From Paralcaligenes ureilyticus (lineage in GTDB: Bacteria > Pseudomonadota > Gammaproteobacteria > Burkholderiales > Burkholderiaceae_B), in contig NZ_SMAJ01000008.1 in NCBI RefSeq assembly GCF_004346225.1, forward strand, positions 89,269 through 153,268: DNA of 64,000 nt, read 5' to 3'. Shown piece by piece: positions 16,419 to 25,208 of the stretch. The notes under the pieces are model-generated. The model was given only the letters and a program-made list of their open reading frames with translations, had not been told where the DNA came from and made no database searches. Both the position numbers and the translations under genes were made by a program. The stretch's first letter is position 1. The number at the start of each line of letters is the position of its first letter.

Positions 16419-16434
16419 GCAACTAAATAGTTGC
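16419..16434. promoter_or_regulatory. Candidate ArsR operator
   Basis: GCAACT-AAAT-AGTTGC, a perfect 6-bp-arm dyad, lies 45 bp upstream of the AHSA1 start and close to the expected promoter. ArsR-family proteins encoded with SRPBCC partners usually bind such imperfect or perfect 12-2-12-like dyads to repress their own operon. Inferred from position and symmetry. Confidence 0.4.
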
Positions 16435-16479
16435 ATTTATGATTCGTTCGTTTTATCCTGCATCCAGGAGGTTGCACAT

Positions 16480-16941
16480 ATGAACGCATCAACAGATCGT
16501 ATTGAAAGAGAGATTCTGCTCAAGGCCACTCGCTCGCGGGTCTGGCAGGCGCTTTCCGATGCCGAGGCATTCGGCGACTGGTTCGGGGTGGCGCTCAAGG
16601 GGCAGCGTTTTGTGGCGGGCCAGCGTGCGCGAGGGCACATCACCTATCCGGGATATGAACATGTTATGTGGGACGTGCTGGTCGAGCGAGTCGAGCCCGA
16701 GCGGCTGCTGTCCTTTCGCTGGCATCCCTATGCGGTAGACCCGGCGGTCGACTATACCGAAGAGCCCACCACGCTTGTGGTGTTCGAACTGGAGGACGCG
16801 GGCGAGGGTACCTTGCTGCGTCTTGTCGAATCGGGCTTCGACAATATCCCGCTCGCACGTCGCCCGGAGGCGTTTCGCATGAATAGCGGAGGGTGGGACG
16901 AACAGATGACGAACATCCAGAAGTATGTCGCCACGCGCTAA
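16480..16941 (+). CDS. AHSA1/SRPBCC domain protein
   Basis: A 153-residue START/Bet v1-fold protein of the activator-of-Hsp90 (AHSA1) branch. It opens with DRIEREILLKATRSRVWQALSDAEAFGDWFGVAL and shows LVERVEPERLLSFRWHPYAVD and a C-terminal helix with GWDEQMTNIQKYV. The ATG at 16480 is chosen because CAGGAGG lies 8 bases upstream; the frame is open 34 codons further. It overlaps the following ArsR gene by 17 bp, the standard AHSA1-ArsR pairing. The ligand is unknown. Confidence 0.9.
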   Translation: MNASTDRIEREILLKATRSRVWQALSDAEAFGDWFGVALKGQRFVAGQRARGHITYPGYEHVMWDVLVERVEPERLLSFRWHPYAVDPAVDYTEEPTTLVVFELEDAGEGTLLRLVESGFDNIPLARRPEAFRMNSGGWDEQMTNIQKYVATR

Positions 16942-17275
16942 TCCGGCTTCCCGACGCACGTCGTTGCGGGGCTCCGCCCCGATTTTTGCGGCACTGGGCG
17001 ACGAGACGCGCCTGTATCTCATTGCCGTTCTGTGCTCCAAAGGGGCGATGTCCATTGCGCAGCTCACCGCCGGTACGGCTATCACTCGCCAGGCGGTTAC
17101 GAAACACCTGCAAGTGCTTGCGCACACAGGGCTGGTCCGCGATGTCAAACTCGGGCGCGAACGCCTTTGGGAGTTCGAACCTGCGCAATTGGAAGAAGCG
17201 CGGCGTTCTCTGGACGTCATTGCGCGACAATGGGATTGCGCGCTTGCAAAGTTGAAGTCGGTCGTGGAACGTTGA
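16925..17275 (+). CDS. ArsR-family helix-turn-helix regulator
   Basis: A 116-residue ArsR/SmtB winged helix protein (LGDETRLYLIAVLCSKGAMSIAQLTAGTAITRQAVTKHLQVLAHTGLVRDVKLGRERLWEFEP). It lacks the CxC metal site of metalloregulators, so it belongs to the non-metal branch usually linked to SRPBCC partners. The gene overlaps the AHSA1 gene, so the two are translationally coupled and probably autoregulated through the dyad at 16419-16434. Confidence 0.92.
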   Translation: MSPRANPASRRTSLRGSAPIFAALGDETRLYLIAVLCSKGAMSIAQLTAGTAITRQAVTKHLQVLAHTGLVRDVKLGRERLWEFEPAQLEEARRSLDVIARQWDCALAKLKSVVER

Positions 17276-17308
17276 TGGGCGGCTTGATGCCGGTGCTGTT
17301 TCAGCCCG

Positions 17309-18289
17309 TCAACGCGGTATCGGCGCGTTGGGTGAAAGAAAGGGATGCAAATCGCTCCAGGATAGGGTGACTTCCAGGATGCCCGAGGCCATGGCTCCCG
17401 CCTCGCCGGGATTGAACGAAATAAGAAGCCCCGGTTTGGTGAACGACCATGCTGCCGGGTCACTTATGCCCTTGTTGATACCGTCGTTAAAAACGATGGC
17501 GTCGTCGGTGCCCAGGGCCTGCGTGGCGCGTTTGCTCAGAAAGGCCTCCCAGCCGCTATCCGGCTTGAACAGGTCCGCCGCCTTAAGGCGAGGCAGGCCT
17601 GGCTTCAGCCAATAGGAGAGGTTGTGCGTGTCTTCGGAACCTGCTCCGCCGCCGCATTGCTCATAGTGCCGCATTTTGACGTTGATGAAATCGGATGTCG
17701 CCGATTCGACCGTGAAATTGACAAACTGTTCGGCGGACGTCTCTGCATCTCCGAAGCACCAGCTCGTTCTCGCGTCCGCTGCCCATTGCACCATCGCCGC
17801 ATTCCATTGTTCTGCCAGAGGAGAAAGCGGATGATCGATTCTTGGCAGGCCCGTATGCTGTTCCAAAGGTATTCCGGTAAGCGCTTGTTTCCCCATTGAT
17901 GCGTAATGGTCGTCGCGGCTGAACACGAAGGGGCCCATCGATACGGCCGCGCTGCGCAGATCGCTAAGCCGATCTGCGTACTGTCGTTGCAGACAGGCTG
18001 TGGAACCTTCTTTCCTCTTGTTATCAAGACATAGGACTTGCACCGTTTTGAGCCATTGCTTCTGGCCTGTGCGCAGAATCGCCTGGCCTGGGGCGGAAAG
18101 TAGCGGCAGAGCCGTGTTGTAGCGCTGCGCCATCGCCATGTCCTGGGCGGATAGTTTCGGGTCCGCGCAAACCGTTTTCTCGAATGGGGTCCTGGCCTTG
18201 CCGCAGTCAAAACTGGCGGCTGGCGCGATGGACGGCACTAGGCATACGAACAATATGCTGATGGTCAGCAAACCGTATTTATGGGCCAT
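17309..18289 (-). CDS. Secreted LprI-domain protein with C-terminal DUF3298-like domain
   Basis: A 326-residue exported protein. Residues 1-25 are a signal peptide (YGLLTISILFVCLVPSIAPAA). Residues ~27-110 form an LprI/DUF1311 lysozyme-inhibitor-like domain (FDCGKARTPFEKTVCADPKLSAQDMAMAQRY) with paired Cys. The C-terminal third ends FNPGEAGAMASGILEVTLSW, like DUF3298/RsiV-type domains that fold around a periplasmic ligand. A role in cell-envelope or lysozyme resistance is inferred from the domain pair. It is convergent with the ArsR gene. Confidence 0.8.
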   Translation of the reverse strand: MAHKYGLLTISILFVCLVPSIAPAASFDCGKARTPFEKTVCADPKLSAQDMAMAQRYNTALPLLSAPGQAILRTGQKQWLKTVQVLCLDNKRKEGSTACLQRQYADRLSDLRSAAVSMGPFVFSRDDHYASMGKQALTGIPLEQHTGLPRIDHPLSPLAEQWNAAMVQWAADARTSWCFGDAETSAEQFVNFTVESATSDFINVKMRHYEQCGGGAGSEDTHNLSYWLKPGLPRLKAADLFKPDSGWEAFLSKRATQALGTDDAIVFNDGINKGISDPAAWSFTKPGLLISFNPGEAGAMASGILEVTLSWSDLHPFLSPNAPIPR

Positions 18290-18449
18290 GAAGTGATTGT
18301 TCGCATTGGTGTGTTCGGGGGGAGATGAAAGTGTATGCCGATTGCCGATGAGCCGGTAAAAAGTCGTTACGTTTTCCGGTGCTCAGCCTGGAATGTCTGG
18401 AAACACGGAAAATCCTCGTTTGAGGTATTCTTTTGGACTTTAAACGGTT

Positions 18450-18474
18450 TGGCGGCCACAAGGGCTGCCGCTAC
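18450..18474 (-). repeat. Solitary REP element upstream of the parvulin gene
   Basis: An inverted G-type REP, with GGCGGCC in place of GGCAGCC in one arm. It ends one base before the GAAGGAG ribosome-binding site of the parvulin gene, so it should lie in the 5' untranslated region of that mRNA. No partner copy is nearby. Confidence 0.8.
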
Positions 18475-18489
18475 GAAGGAGTAATACCC

Positions 18490-18771
18490 ATGGCCCAAGC
18501 CACTGCTCGTCATATCCTGGTTTCCACCGAAGCGAAGTGCAACGAACTCAAAACCGCCATTGAAGGCGGCGCTGATTTCGCGCAAGTTGCGAAAGACAAT
18601 TCCAGCTGCCCGTCCAGCCGCGACGGCGGCAACCTGGGTTCGTTCGGCCCCGGTCAAATGGTCAAGGAATTCGACGCTGTCGTGTTCAGCGCGCCCATCA
18701 ACGTCGTGCAAGGCCCTGTGAAGACCCAGTTCGGCTATCACCTGCTTGAAGTTACGAGCCGTCAGGACTGA
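18490..18771 (+). CDS. ppiC: Parvulin-type peptidyl-prolyl isomerase (PpiC-like)
   Basis: A 93-residue stand-alone parvulin that catalyses cis-trans isomerisation of Xaa-Pro bonds in the cytoplasm. The whole domain is present: ARHILVSTEAKCNELKTAIEGGADFAQVAKDNSSCPSSRDGGNLGSFGPGQMVKEFDAVVFSAP, ending in VKTQFGYHLLEV. This equals the length of E. coli PpiC. The ATG at 18490 is chosen for GAAGGAG 9 bases upstream. A REP hairpin lies immediately before that site. The 3' end overlaps the convergent GntR gene by 20 bp. Confidence 0.93.
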   Translation: MAQATARHILVSTEAKCNELKTAIEGGADFAQVAKDNSSCPSSRDGGNLGSFGPGQMVKEFDAVVFSAPINVVQGPVKTQFGYHLLEVTSRQD

Positions 18772-19450
18772 TTCCGGTCGTCTTATCGGCGGCCGGCGCG
18801 CCTGTTTGCAGCCGCTGGATCGTATTTCGGATGTGTTGTCTGGCTATTGTCTCAGCGCCCGCGCGATCTCCCCGCGCGATCACTTTGGCTATTTCAATGT
18901 GCTCCGCAATGGCGCTGACAGCGCGGCTGCGGTCCATCAGCATGCGCGGAGTGAAAACCTGCGATGTCATATGGACTATTGGCAGTTGCCTGGACAGAAA
19001 TGCGTTATTGGCGACCGCAATAATCGCCGCATGAAACTCGACATTGGTCCTGGTGTAGTCGTCAGGCATCCACGGGTCCAGTGAGCGCTTCTGACGTTCG
19101 ATGATTTCGAGCAACCGGGCGCCCGCAGCCGGGTCGGCCCGTTGCGAGGCTTCGCTGGCCGCCATGCCATCGATGAATTCGCGCATGGTGTAGGCGTCCA
19201 TGAGCTGCTGGAAGTCGATGTCGACAACGGTGGCGCCATTGCCTTTTTTAGTGCTCACCAGGCCTTCGCGTTCCAGCAGGCGCAGCGCCTCTCGCAGGGG
19301 CGTGCGGCTGATTTTGAGGTCGGCGGCAATTTGCTCCTGACGCAACGGATCGCCGGGCAGGTAGCGTCTGGAATAGATCCGGTTCCGTAGAACCTCGGCC
19401 ACTTCGTGCACCAGTCGAATCCGGTTTTCCCGCTCAAATGTCTCGGCCAT
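18752..19450 (-). CDS. GntR-family (FCD/FadR-type) regulator of the adjacent ABC operon
   Basis: A 232-residue regulator with an N-terminal winged helix (VLRNRIYSRRYLPGDPLRQEQIAADLKISRTPLREALRLLEREGLV) and an all-helical C-terminal FCD ligand domain with His/Asp candidates for metal binding (NVEFHAAI, SAIAEHIEIAKVI, AGAETIARQHI). The ATG at 19450 is chosen because AAAGGAAG lies just upstream. It is divergent from the peptide-type ABC importer, and the 84-bp spacer holds a 20-bp near-perfect palindrome, so it probably represses that operon until the imported compound is bound. Confidence 0.9.
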   Translation of the reverse strand: MAETFERENRIRLVHEVAEVLRNRIYSRRYLPGDPLRQEQIAADLKISRTPLREALRLLEREGLVSTKKGNGATVVDIDFQQLMDAYTMREFIDGMAASEASQRADPAAGARLLEIIERQKRSLDPWMPDDYTRTNVEFHAAIIAVANNAFLSRQLPIVHMTSQVFTPRMLMDRSRAVSAIAEHIEIAKVIARGDRAGAETIARQHIRNTIQRLQTGAPAADKTTGISPDGS

Positions 19451-19511
19451 GGTTGCTTCCTTTTTGATAGGGTTACTTGACATCATTTGAGTTGCCAGTA
19501 TGATTGATATT

Positions 19512-19531
19512 GTATTCTGGATCCAGGATAC
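19512..19531. promoter_or_regulatory. Candidate GntR operator
   Basis: GTATTCTGGATCCAGGATAC at 19512-19531 is a palindrome with a perfect CTGGATCCAG core and only one mismatched pair over 20 bp. It lies in the divergent spacer, 4 bases before the presumed start of the first permease and 62 bases from the GntR start. FCD-type GntR proteins bind such dyads. Confidence 0.55.
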
Positions 19532-19534
19532 TTT

Positions 19535-20527
19535 TTGGTAAAGCCAGAGACACCGGAGAGCTTTCTGTCCCTACAACTTTTCAAGAAGCTGTGCAGTTTC
19601 CTGCTCACGATGCTCGCCGCCATGGTGCTCATCTTTCTTGTGCTGCAGGTGCTGCCTGGCGACCCGGCGCTGGTCATGCTGGGCCCAGATGCGCAACCCG
19701 ACACCTTGGCCGCTCTGCACACGCAGCTTGGGCTGGATCAGCCTTTGGTCCAGCGATTTGCCTCTTGGGTCTGGGAAATGGCTCATGGCGATCTGGGCAT
19801 CAGCTATGCCTACAGGGTGCCCGTGTCCGGCATGGTGCTTGAGCGTCTGGCGGTCACGTTGCCGTTGGCGCTGATGGCCATTGTGATTACGATTGTGGTG
19901 TCGCTCGCGCTGGGGGTTTATGCGGCGACCAACAACCATCGGCTGCGCGGCCAGGCGATCATGGCCCTTACTCAGTTCGGCATTGCGGTTCCCAACTTCT
20001 GGTTCGGCTTGCTCCTGATCCTGTTTTTCTCAATTTACCTTGGATGGTTTCCGGCGGGGGGATTTCCCGGCTGGTCGGCCGGGGTGGGCCCCGCTCTCCA
20101 GGCGCTGTTGCTGCCCGCATGCGCTTTGGCACTGGTGCAGGCGGCCATTCTGACGCGGGTTACGCGCGCGGCGTTGCTTGAAGTGCTTCATGACGATTTC
20201 ATTCGCACTGCGCGTTCCACGGGCTTGTCGCGGCGGCAGGTGTTGTGGCGCCATGCTCTGCAAAATGCGATGGTTCCTGTCGCGACGGTGATGGGCCTGC
20301 AGTTCGCATCCTTGATCGCCGGTACTATCGTCATAGAGAACGTTTTCGCCCTGCCGGGGCTGGGCCGGTTGATCTTTCAGGCGGTTGAACAGCGCGATCT
20401 CATCGTCGTCAGGACCATGGTTGTTCTATTGGTGGGCGTGGTGGTCGCGATGAATTACCTGGTCGATATCGCTTATTTGTTCATTGATCCGCGGTTGCGT
20501 GTGCGTCCTTCTGGAGACAGCCAATGA
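19535..20527 (+). CDS. Peptide-type ABC transporter permease 1 (DppB/OppB-like)
   Basis: An inner-membrane permease of a dipeptide/oligopeptide/nickel-type importer. LVLQVLPGDPALVMLGPDA follows the first helix as in DppB. EVLHDDFIRTARSTGLSRRQVLWRHALQNAMVP is the EAA loop that contacts the ATPases, and the C-terminal FALPGLGRLIFQAVEQRDLIVVRTMV is also conserved. About six membrane segments. The start is uncertain: TTG 19535 gives 330 residues, while the first helix suggests a start close by. No good ribosome-binding site is visible and the palindromic operator abuts it. The stop overlaps the next ATG by 4 bp. Confidence 0.9.
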   Translation: MVKPETPESFLSLQLFKKLCSFLLTMLAAMVLIFLVLQVLPGDPALVMLGPDAQPDTLAALHTQLGLDQPLVQRFASWVWEMAHGDLGISYAYRVPVSGMVLERLAVTLPLALMAIVITIVVSLALGVYAATNNHRLRGQAIMALTQFGIAVPNFWFGLLLILFFSIYLGWFPAGGFPGWSAGVGPALQALLLPACALALVQAAILTRVTRAALLEVLHDDFIRTARSTGLSRRQVLWRHALQNAMVPVATVMGLQFASLIAGTIVIENVFALPGLGRLIFQAVEQRDLIVVRTMVVLLVGVVVAMNYLVDIAYLFIDPRLRVRPSGDSQ

Positions 20528-21375
20528 GGGCCTGGTTTAGCGGTTTTCGGCGGGTATCCAAGTCGGCCGGCTTGAATCTATGGATAGGCGGCGCTATTAC
20601 CGGCGCGTTGCTGCTCGTTGCAATAATCTCTTTTTATTGGACGCCCCATTCGCTCACCCGCATGAATTTGCGAATGCGGCTTCAGCCGCCGTCGCATGAA
20701 TTCCTGCTCGGCACCGATCAGTTCGGCCGGGACGTGCTCTCGCAACTCATGGCGGGGGCGCAGAGCGCCCTGACTATCGGCGTCATGGCGGTGCTGCTTG
20801 GCCTGGTCGTGGGTGTCACGCTGGGGCTGCTCGCGGCAGCGCGTGGCGGCTGGATCGAAGAATTGACGATGCGAGCCTCCGACCTGTTATTTGCCTTTCC
20901 CGTCGTGCTGCTGGCGATTATGTTCGCCGCCGCCATGGGAGCGGGGACCACCAATAGCATGATCGCCATCGGGATCCATAACATCCCCATTTTTGCGCGC
21001 CTGACTCGCGGTGCCGCCAAATCGATCTGGACGCGCGACTTCGTCATGGCCGCGCGCGTCGGCGGACGCGGCACCTGGGATATCTCGTTGCGCCATGTTC
21101 TGCCCAATGTGCTGAACATTCTGGTGGTGCAGGCAACCATCTCTTTTGCCATCGCGATTCTGGCCGATGCCGCGCTCAGCTACCTGGGCCTGGGCACACA
21201 GCCTCCTACGCCCACGTGGGGCCGCATGCTCAAGGACGCACAGACTTTCATGAGCCAGAATCCCTATCTGGCGATTTTCCCCGGGCTTACGATCGCAGTG
21301 ACCGTGCTGGGTTTGAACTTGTTCGGCGATGCGTTGCGCGACATGCTCGACCCGCGCTTTGCCCGGAGTCGCTGA
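20524..21375 (+). CDS. Peptide-type ABC transporter permease 2 (DppC/OppC-like)
   Basis: A 283-residue inner-membrane permease, partner of the preceding gene. An N-terminal helix (GGAITGALLLVAIISFYW) is followed by the DppC-typical HEFLLGTDQFGRDVLSQLMAGAQSALTIG. The EAA loop reads SIWTRDFVMAARVGGRGTWDISLRHVLPNV, and the ending reads ALSYLGLGTQPPTPTWGRML. Its ATG overlaps the upstream stop (ATGA), indicating translational coupling. It is part of the five-component importer running to 26690. Confidence 0.93.
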   Translation: MRAWFSGFRRVSKSAGLNLWIGGAITGALLLVAIISFYWTPHSLTRMNLRMRLQPPSHEFLLGTDQFGRDVLSQLMAGAQSALTIGVMAVLLGLVVGVTLGLLAAARGGWIEELTMRASDLLFAFPVVLLAIMFAAAMGAGTTNSMIAIGIHNIPIFARLTRGAAKSIWTRDFVMAARVGGRGTWDISLRHVLPNVLNILVVQATISFAIAILADAALSYLGLGTQPPTPTWGRMLKDAQTFMSQNPYLAIFPGLTIAVTVLGLNLFGDALRDMLDPRFARSR

Positions 21376-21376
21376 C

Positions 21377-22333
21377 ATGGCGCTGCTTGAAGTCGAAAAG
21401 CTTACCGTCTCGCTGCCGTCGGCCGCAGGCTGGGTTCGCCCGGTGGATCAAGTTTCGTTCGAATTGAACCGCGGCGAGGTGACGTGTATTGTCGGCGAAT
21501 CAGGCTGCGGGAAATCGACGACTGCCCTGGCGCTTATCCGGCTTCTGGACGATAGGGCAAATATTTCCGGCAGCATGCGCTTTGATGGGCAGGAGATACT
21601 GGGTTTGAGCGAAGCGCAGATGTGCGCGATTCGCGGAAACCGCATGTCCATGGTGTTCCAGGAGCCGATGACGGCGTTAAACCCGGTCAAGACGATTGGG
21701 GCTCAGGTCATGGGGCCTTTGCTGCTGCATACCGGCATGAATTCCGCCCAGGCGCATATGGAAGCCGAGCGCCTGCTCGCCCGTGTGGGCATCGACCAGG
21801 CCGCCAGGCGGATGAGCGCCTATCCGCATCAATTATCCGGCGGTCAGCGTCAGCGCGTCGTCATTGCCATGGCGCTTGCCTGTAAGCCCGATCTGATCAT
21901 CGCCGATGAGCCGACCACCGCGCTGGACACAACCGTCCAGCGCCAGATACTGGACCTGCTGCTAAGCCTGGTTGATGAATCCTCCATCGCGCTTCTGTTG
22001 ATCACCCATAACCTTGCGATTGTGTCCGAAATTGCCGATAAAGTACTGGTCATGTATGGCGGGCAGGTGGTCGAGGCAGGGCCCGCAGAGAAGGTATTGA
22101 GCTGTCCGCGGCATCCCTATACGCGCGGCTTGATGAACGCGCTTCCCCGTCCGGATGCGCCCGAGGGCCTGCGTTTGATTCCCATTGCCGGAACGGTGCC
22201 GAATCTGTCGCATATGCCGATTGGATGCGCTTTCGCCGATCGCTGCGACATGGCGATCGATGCGTGCCGCAGCGGCCGTCCGCCCATGCGGGTGATTGAA
22301 AGTGGGCACGCCGTTGCGTGTATTCGGGCATGA
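21377..22333 (+). CDS. Peptide-type ABC transporter ATPase 1 (DppD/OppD-like)
   Basis: A 318-residue ATP-binding subunit. Walker A GESGCGKST, signature LSGGQRQRVVIAMAL, Walker B LIIADEPTTALD and the switch His (ITHNLAI) are all intact. The C-terminal oligopeptide/dipeptide extension contains the Cys residues (VPNLSHMPIGCAFADRCDMAIDAC) that bind an Fe-S cluster or zinc in DppD/OppD relatives. The ATG at 21377 lies one base after the permease stop. It works as a heterodimer with the next gene product on the cytoplasmic face. Confidence 0.94.
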   Translation: MALLEVEKLTVSLPSAAGWVRPVDQVSFELNRGEVTCIVGESGCGKSTTALALIRLLDDRANISGSMRFDGQEILGLSEAQMCAIRGNRMSMVFQEPMTALNPVKTIGAQVMGPLLLHTGMNSAQAHMEAERLLARVGIDQAARRMSAYPHQLSGGQRQRVVIAMALACKPDLIIADEPTTALDTTVQRQILDLLLSLVDESSIALLLITHNLAIVSEIADKVLVMYGGQVVEAGPAEKVLSCPRHPYTRGLMNALPRPDAPEGLRLIPIAGTVPNLSHMPIGCAFADRCDMAIDACRSGRPPMRVIESGHAVACIRA

Positions 22334-23316
22334 AACCGCAAGTGGCTGTATCTCCCGCCATTGTCCTGTCGGTCGAGGATTTAAGTATCCGATACCGGCT
22401 GCCCAGCCAGCAACTGTTAAAGCCGCCTGCCTCGATGACCGCTGTCGACCGGGTTAGCTTCAAGGTCCGTGCCGGTGCCACGCTTGGCCTGGTGGGCGAG
22501 TCCGGTTCCGGCAAATCATCGACCGCGCGCGCTGTGATGGCGTTGGAGCGGCCGAGCTCCGGGCGTGTTCGGCTCTTCGATCGAGACCTTGCAACCCTTT
22601 CGCGCGGGGAACTCAAGCAGCTTCGACAGAGCTTTCAAATGATTTTCCAGGATCCCTACGGATCCCTGGATCCCAGGTATTCGATCGAGAGAATCATCGT
22701 CGAGCCGATTCACGGCATTGCCCGATCCGAGGCTCGGCAGCGCGCTGCGCACGCGCTTGAAGAGGTAGGGCTGCGCGCCGACGACCTTCGAAAATACCCC
22801 AACCAGTTTTCAGGCGGCCAGCGGCAGCGGATCGCCATTGCCCGGGCTCTTGTCACCCGGCCGGCCCTGATCGTGGCCGACGAGGCCGTGTCGGCGCTCG
22901 ACGTGTCGGTGCAGGCGCAGGTGCTCAACCTGATGAAGGACTTGCAGGCTGAACACAATATGGCCTATTTGTTCATCAGCCACGATCTTGCTGTCGTCAG
23001 GTATCTGTGTGAAGAAATCATCGTGCTGTTTCGCGGGGCCATTGTCGAATCGGGCAACACGCTCGAGGTATTGCAGTCGCCGGCTCATCCGTACACCCGT
23101 GAGCTGATCGACGCCATGCCGCGTCTGGGCGTGCGCCGACGGGTGGCGCGGATCGTTCCCGGTTCGCCTGGCGGCACTCCATCGGCAGAGGTCGGGCTTT
23201 TGCAGGGTGGTTGCCCATACCGGACGAGGTGCGCGCGTGCTGCCGCGGTTTGCCAAGAGGCGCCCGAATTGCGAGAGCGCGGCGATGGGCGGCAAGTCGC
23301 GTGCCATTTCGGCTGA
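22330..23316 (+). CDS. Peptide-type ABC transporter ATPase 2 (DppF/OppF-like)
   Basis: A 328-residue ATP-binding subunit. It has Walker [10 protein letters not shown], the Q-loop in [15 protein letters not shown], signature [15 protein letters not shown], Walker [13 protein letters not shown] and switch His [10 protein letters not shown]. The C-terminal Cys-rich tail ([16 protein letters not shown]) is that of OppF/DppF proteins. ATGA overlap with the previous gene. With its partner it energises import through the two permeases. Confidence 0.94.
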   Translation: MKPQVAVSPAIVLSVEDLSIRYRLPSQQLLKPPASMTAVDRVSFKVRAGATLGLVGESGSGKSSTARAVMALERPSSGRVRLFDRDLATLSRGELKQLRQSFQMIFQDPYGSLDPRYSIERIIVEPIHGIARSEARQRAAHALEEVGLRADDLRKYPNQFSGGQRQRIAIARALVTRPALIVADEAVSALDVSVQAQVLNLMKDLQAEHNMAYLFISHDLAVVRYLCEEIIVLFRGAIVESGNTLEVLQSPAHPYTRELIDAMPRLGVRRRVARIVPGSPGGTPSAEVGLLQGGCPYRTRCARAAAVCQEAPELRERGDGRQVACHFG

Positions 23317-23347
23317 ACTACATAAATAAGTGATTGAGGAGAAGCAA

Positions 23348-25183
23348 ATGCAGGGATACGAGGGATCAAGCCATCAATACGATCATGTTCTGGACCGGAA
23401 AATAGCGGTCCGGATGAGGGATGGAGTGACGCTCTATCTCGACGTCTATCGGCCGGCCCTGAAGGGCCATGCCCTCGAAGGCGCATGGCCGGTCGTCGTG
23501 GAGCGCACGCCTTACGACAAGGATCGGCAATCGTATTCGATTACCGGCCGCTATTTCGCGCAGCGCGGCTATATCTTCGTCGTGCAGGACGTGCGCGGCC
23601 GCGGAGCGTCGGAAGGGGAGTTCGAGTTTCTACGCAATGAAGCCGATGACGGTTTCGACACCATGAAATGGATTTCGGAGCAAACATGGTGCGGCGAAAA
23701 AGTCGGCACCATGGGTATCTCGTACACCACCGCGACGCAACAGGCGCTGGCCGTGCGCAATCCTCCGCGCCTGGCCACGCAAGTGCTGTTCGATGGTCCC
23801 TACAACTACCATAGCCAGACGATGCGCCACGGCGGCGCCTGCGAATACGGTATTGCCTTCCAGTACGTTGTCCGGATGGCGCGCACGGGCAAGGAGGCGG
23901 AAGCGGATCCCCGCATCCGCCGTCAGTTGGACACAATGTGGACGGAACTGACTCGCTGGATGATCCACCTTCCCCTGCGTCAGGGCGAGTCGCCGCTGCG
24001 GGCGACGCCCAATTATGAGCAGTGGTTCTTCGACATGCTTACGAAGTCCGACTATCAGGACTACTGGAAGACGCCTGGCCTGGCGATCGAAGAATATTAC
24101 GACGATTACCCCGATATCCCTCTTTTGCTGGAGACCTCCTGGTACGGACATCACATTACTGCGACGCTGGCCAAGTTCGCTGAATTGAAAAAACGCCATC
24201 GCACGCCCAAGAAGCTGTTGATTGGAACCTGGCTTCATGGCGGCGATATGTTTACGCAGACGTTTGCGGGCGATGTGGAGTTCGGCGGAGATGCGGCCAT
24301 GCCGGACAACAACAGTTTGCGCCTGCGTTGGTGTGATGAATACTTGAAGGGGCTCAAGACCGGCCTGGGCGATGAGGCGCCTGTGCGGCTCTTCGTCATG
24401 GGCGGAGGCAGCGGCAGGCGTGACCTGCAGGGCCGGATGGTTCATGGGGGAAAATGGCGCGATGAGCAGGAGTGGCCGCTGGCGCGCGCCTGCTACACCT
24501 CGTTCTATATGCAGCCCGGCGGCCGTCTGTTGACCGATCGCGCGCCCGCCGGCGGGGTCCCGAGCCGTTACGATTTCGATCCGGCGAACCCGGTGCCGAC
24601 GGTCGGCGGAAACTTCACCAATTACGGTACCACCGGCTTTCTTGAAGGAGGCGGCTATGATCAGAAGAGTGGGACGATGTCGGGCGACAATAGTCCCAGC
24701 CTGCCATTGGCTTTGCGTCGCGACGTGCTGGTGTTCCGCACCCCGCCGCTTGAAGCAGGCGTGGAGGTTACGGGCGTTGTCACGTGCCGGCTTTGGGTCA
24801 GCTCGAGCGCGGTGGATACCGACTTCACTGTCAAGCTGATCGATGAATACCCATCGAGCAACGACTATCCCAACGGCTATGCGCTCAATCTGGGCGATTC
24901 GATCTTGCGCATGCGCTACCGCGAGGGTCGCGACAAGGCGGTACTGATGGAGCCCGGTGAGGTATATGAAATTGTCATAAAGCTGCAGGCGACGAGCAAC
25001 TGGTTCGCGCCGGGGCATTGCATCCGCCTCGATGTTTCAAGCAGCAACTTCCCACATTACGATATCAACCCCAATACCGGCGAACCATTGGGGCTGAACC
25101 GTTGCACACAGGCGGCTCGGCAAACCCTCTACCATGACGCCGTACGAGCCACCTGCGTTGAACTGCCGATCATCCCCGCTTGA
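23348..25183 (+). CDS. CocE/NonD family hydrolase
   Basis: A 611-residue alpha/beta hydrolase of the X-Pro dipeptidyl-peptidase/CocE class. The N-terminal alpha/beta domain has VVVERTPYDKDRQSY, YIFVVQDVRGRGASEGEFEF and the nucleophile elbow GISYTTAT (Ser). A C-terminal jelly-roll (from about residue 455, DVLVFRTPPLEAGVEVTG) is typical. Members cleave esters (cocaine), amides or acyl-proline bonds. The ATG at 23348 has GAGGAG upstream. The gene is inserted between ATPase and binding-protein genes of an importer, so it probably hydrolyses the imported ester, amide or peptide. No signal peptide is seen, so it acts in the cytoplasm. Confidence 0.92.
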   Translation: MQGYEGSSHQYDHVLDRKIAVRMRDGVTLYLDVYRPALKGHALEGAWPVVVERTPYDKDRQSYSITGRYFAQRGYIFVVQDVRGRGASEGEFEFLRNEADDGFDTMKWISEQTWCGEKVGTMGISYTTATQQALAVRNPPRLATQVLFDGPYNYHSQTMRHGGACEYGIAFQYVVRMARTGKEAEADPRIRRQLDTMWTELTRWMIHLPLRQGESPLRATPNYEQWFFDMLTKSDYQDYWKTPGLAIEEYYDDYPDIPLLLETSWYGHHITATLAKFAELKKRHRTPKKLLIGTWLHGGDMFTQTFAGDVEFGGDAAMPDNNSLRLRWCDEYLKGLKTGLGDEAPVRLFVMGGGSGRRDLQGRMVHGGKWRDEQEWPLARACYTSFYMQPGGRLLTDRAPAGGVPSRYDFDPANPVPTVGGNFTNYGTTGFLEGGGYDQKSGTMSGDNSPSLPLALRRDVLVFRTPPLEAGVEVTGVVTCRLWVSSSAVDTDFTVKLIDEYPSSNDYPNGYALNLGDSILRMRYREGRDKAVLMEPGEVYEIVIKLQATSNWFAPGHCIRLDVSSSNFPHYDINPNTGEPLGLNRCTQAARQTLYHDAVRATCVELPIIPA

Positions 25184-25208
25184 ATTATCACCATACTGGA
25201 GACAAAAA

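Noticed and set aside
23630..25018. Long minus-strand frame inside the CocE/NonD hydrolase gene
   Set aside because: Antisense shadow of a gene with clear motifs; composition not protein-like.
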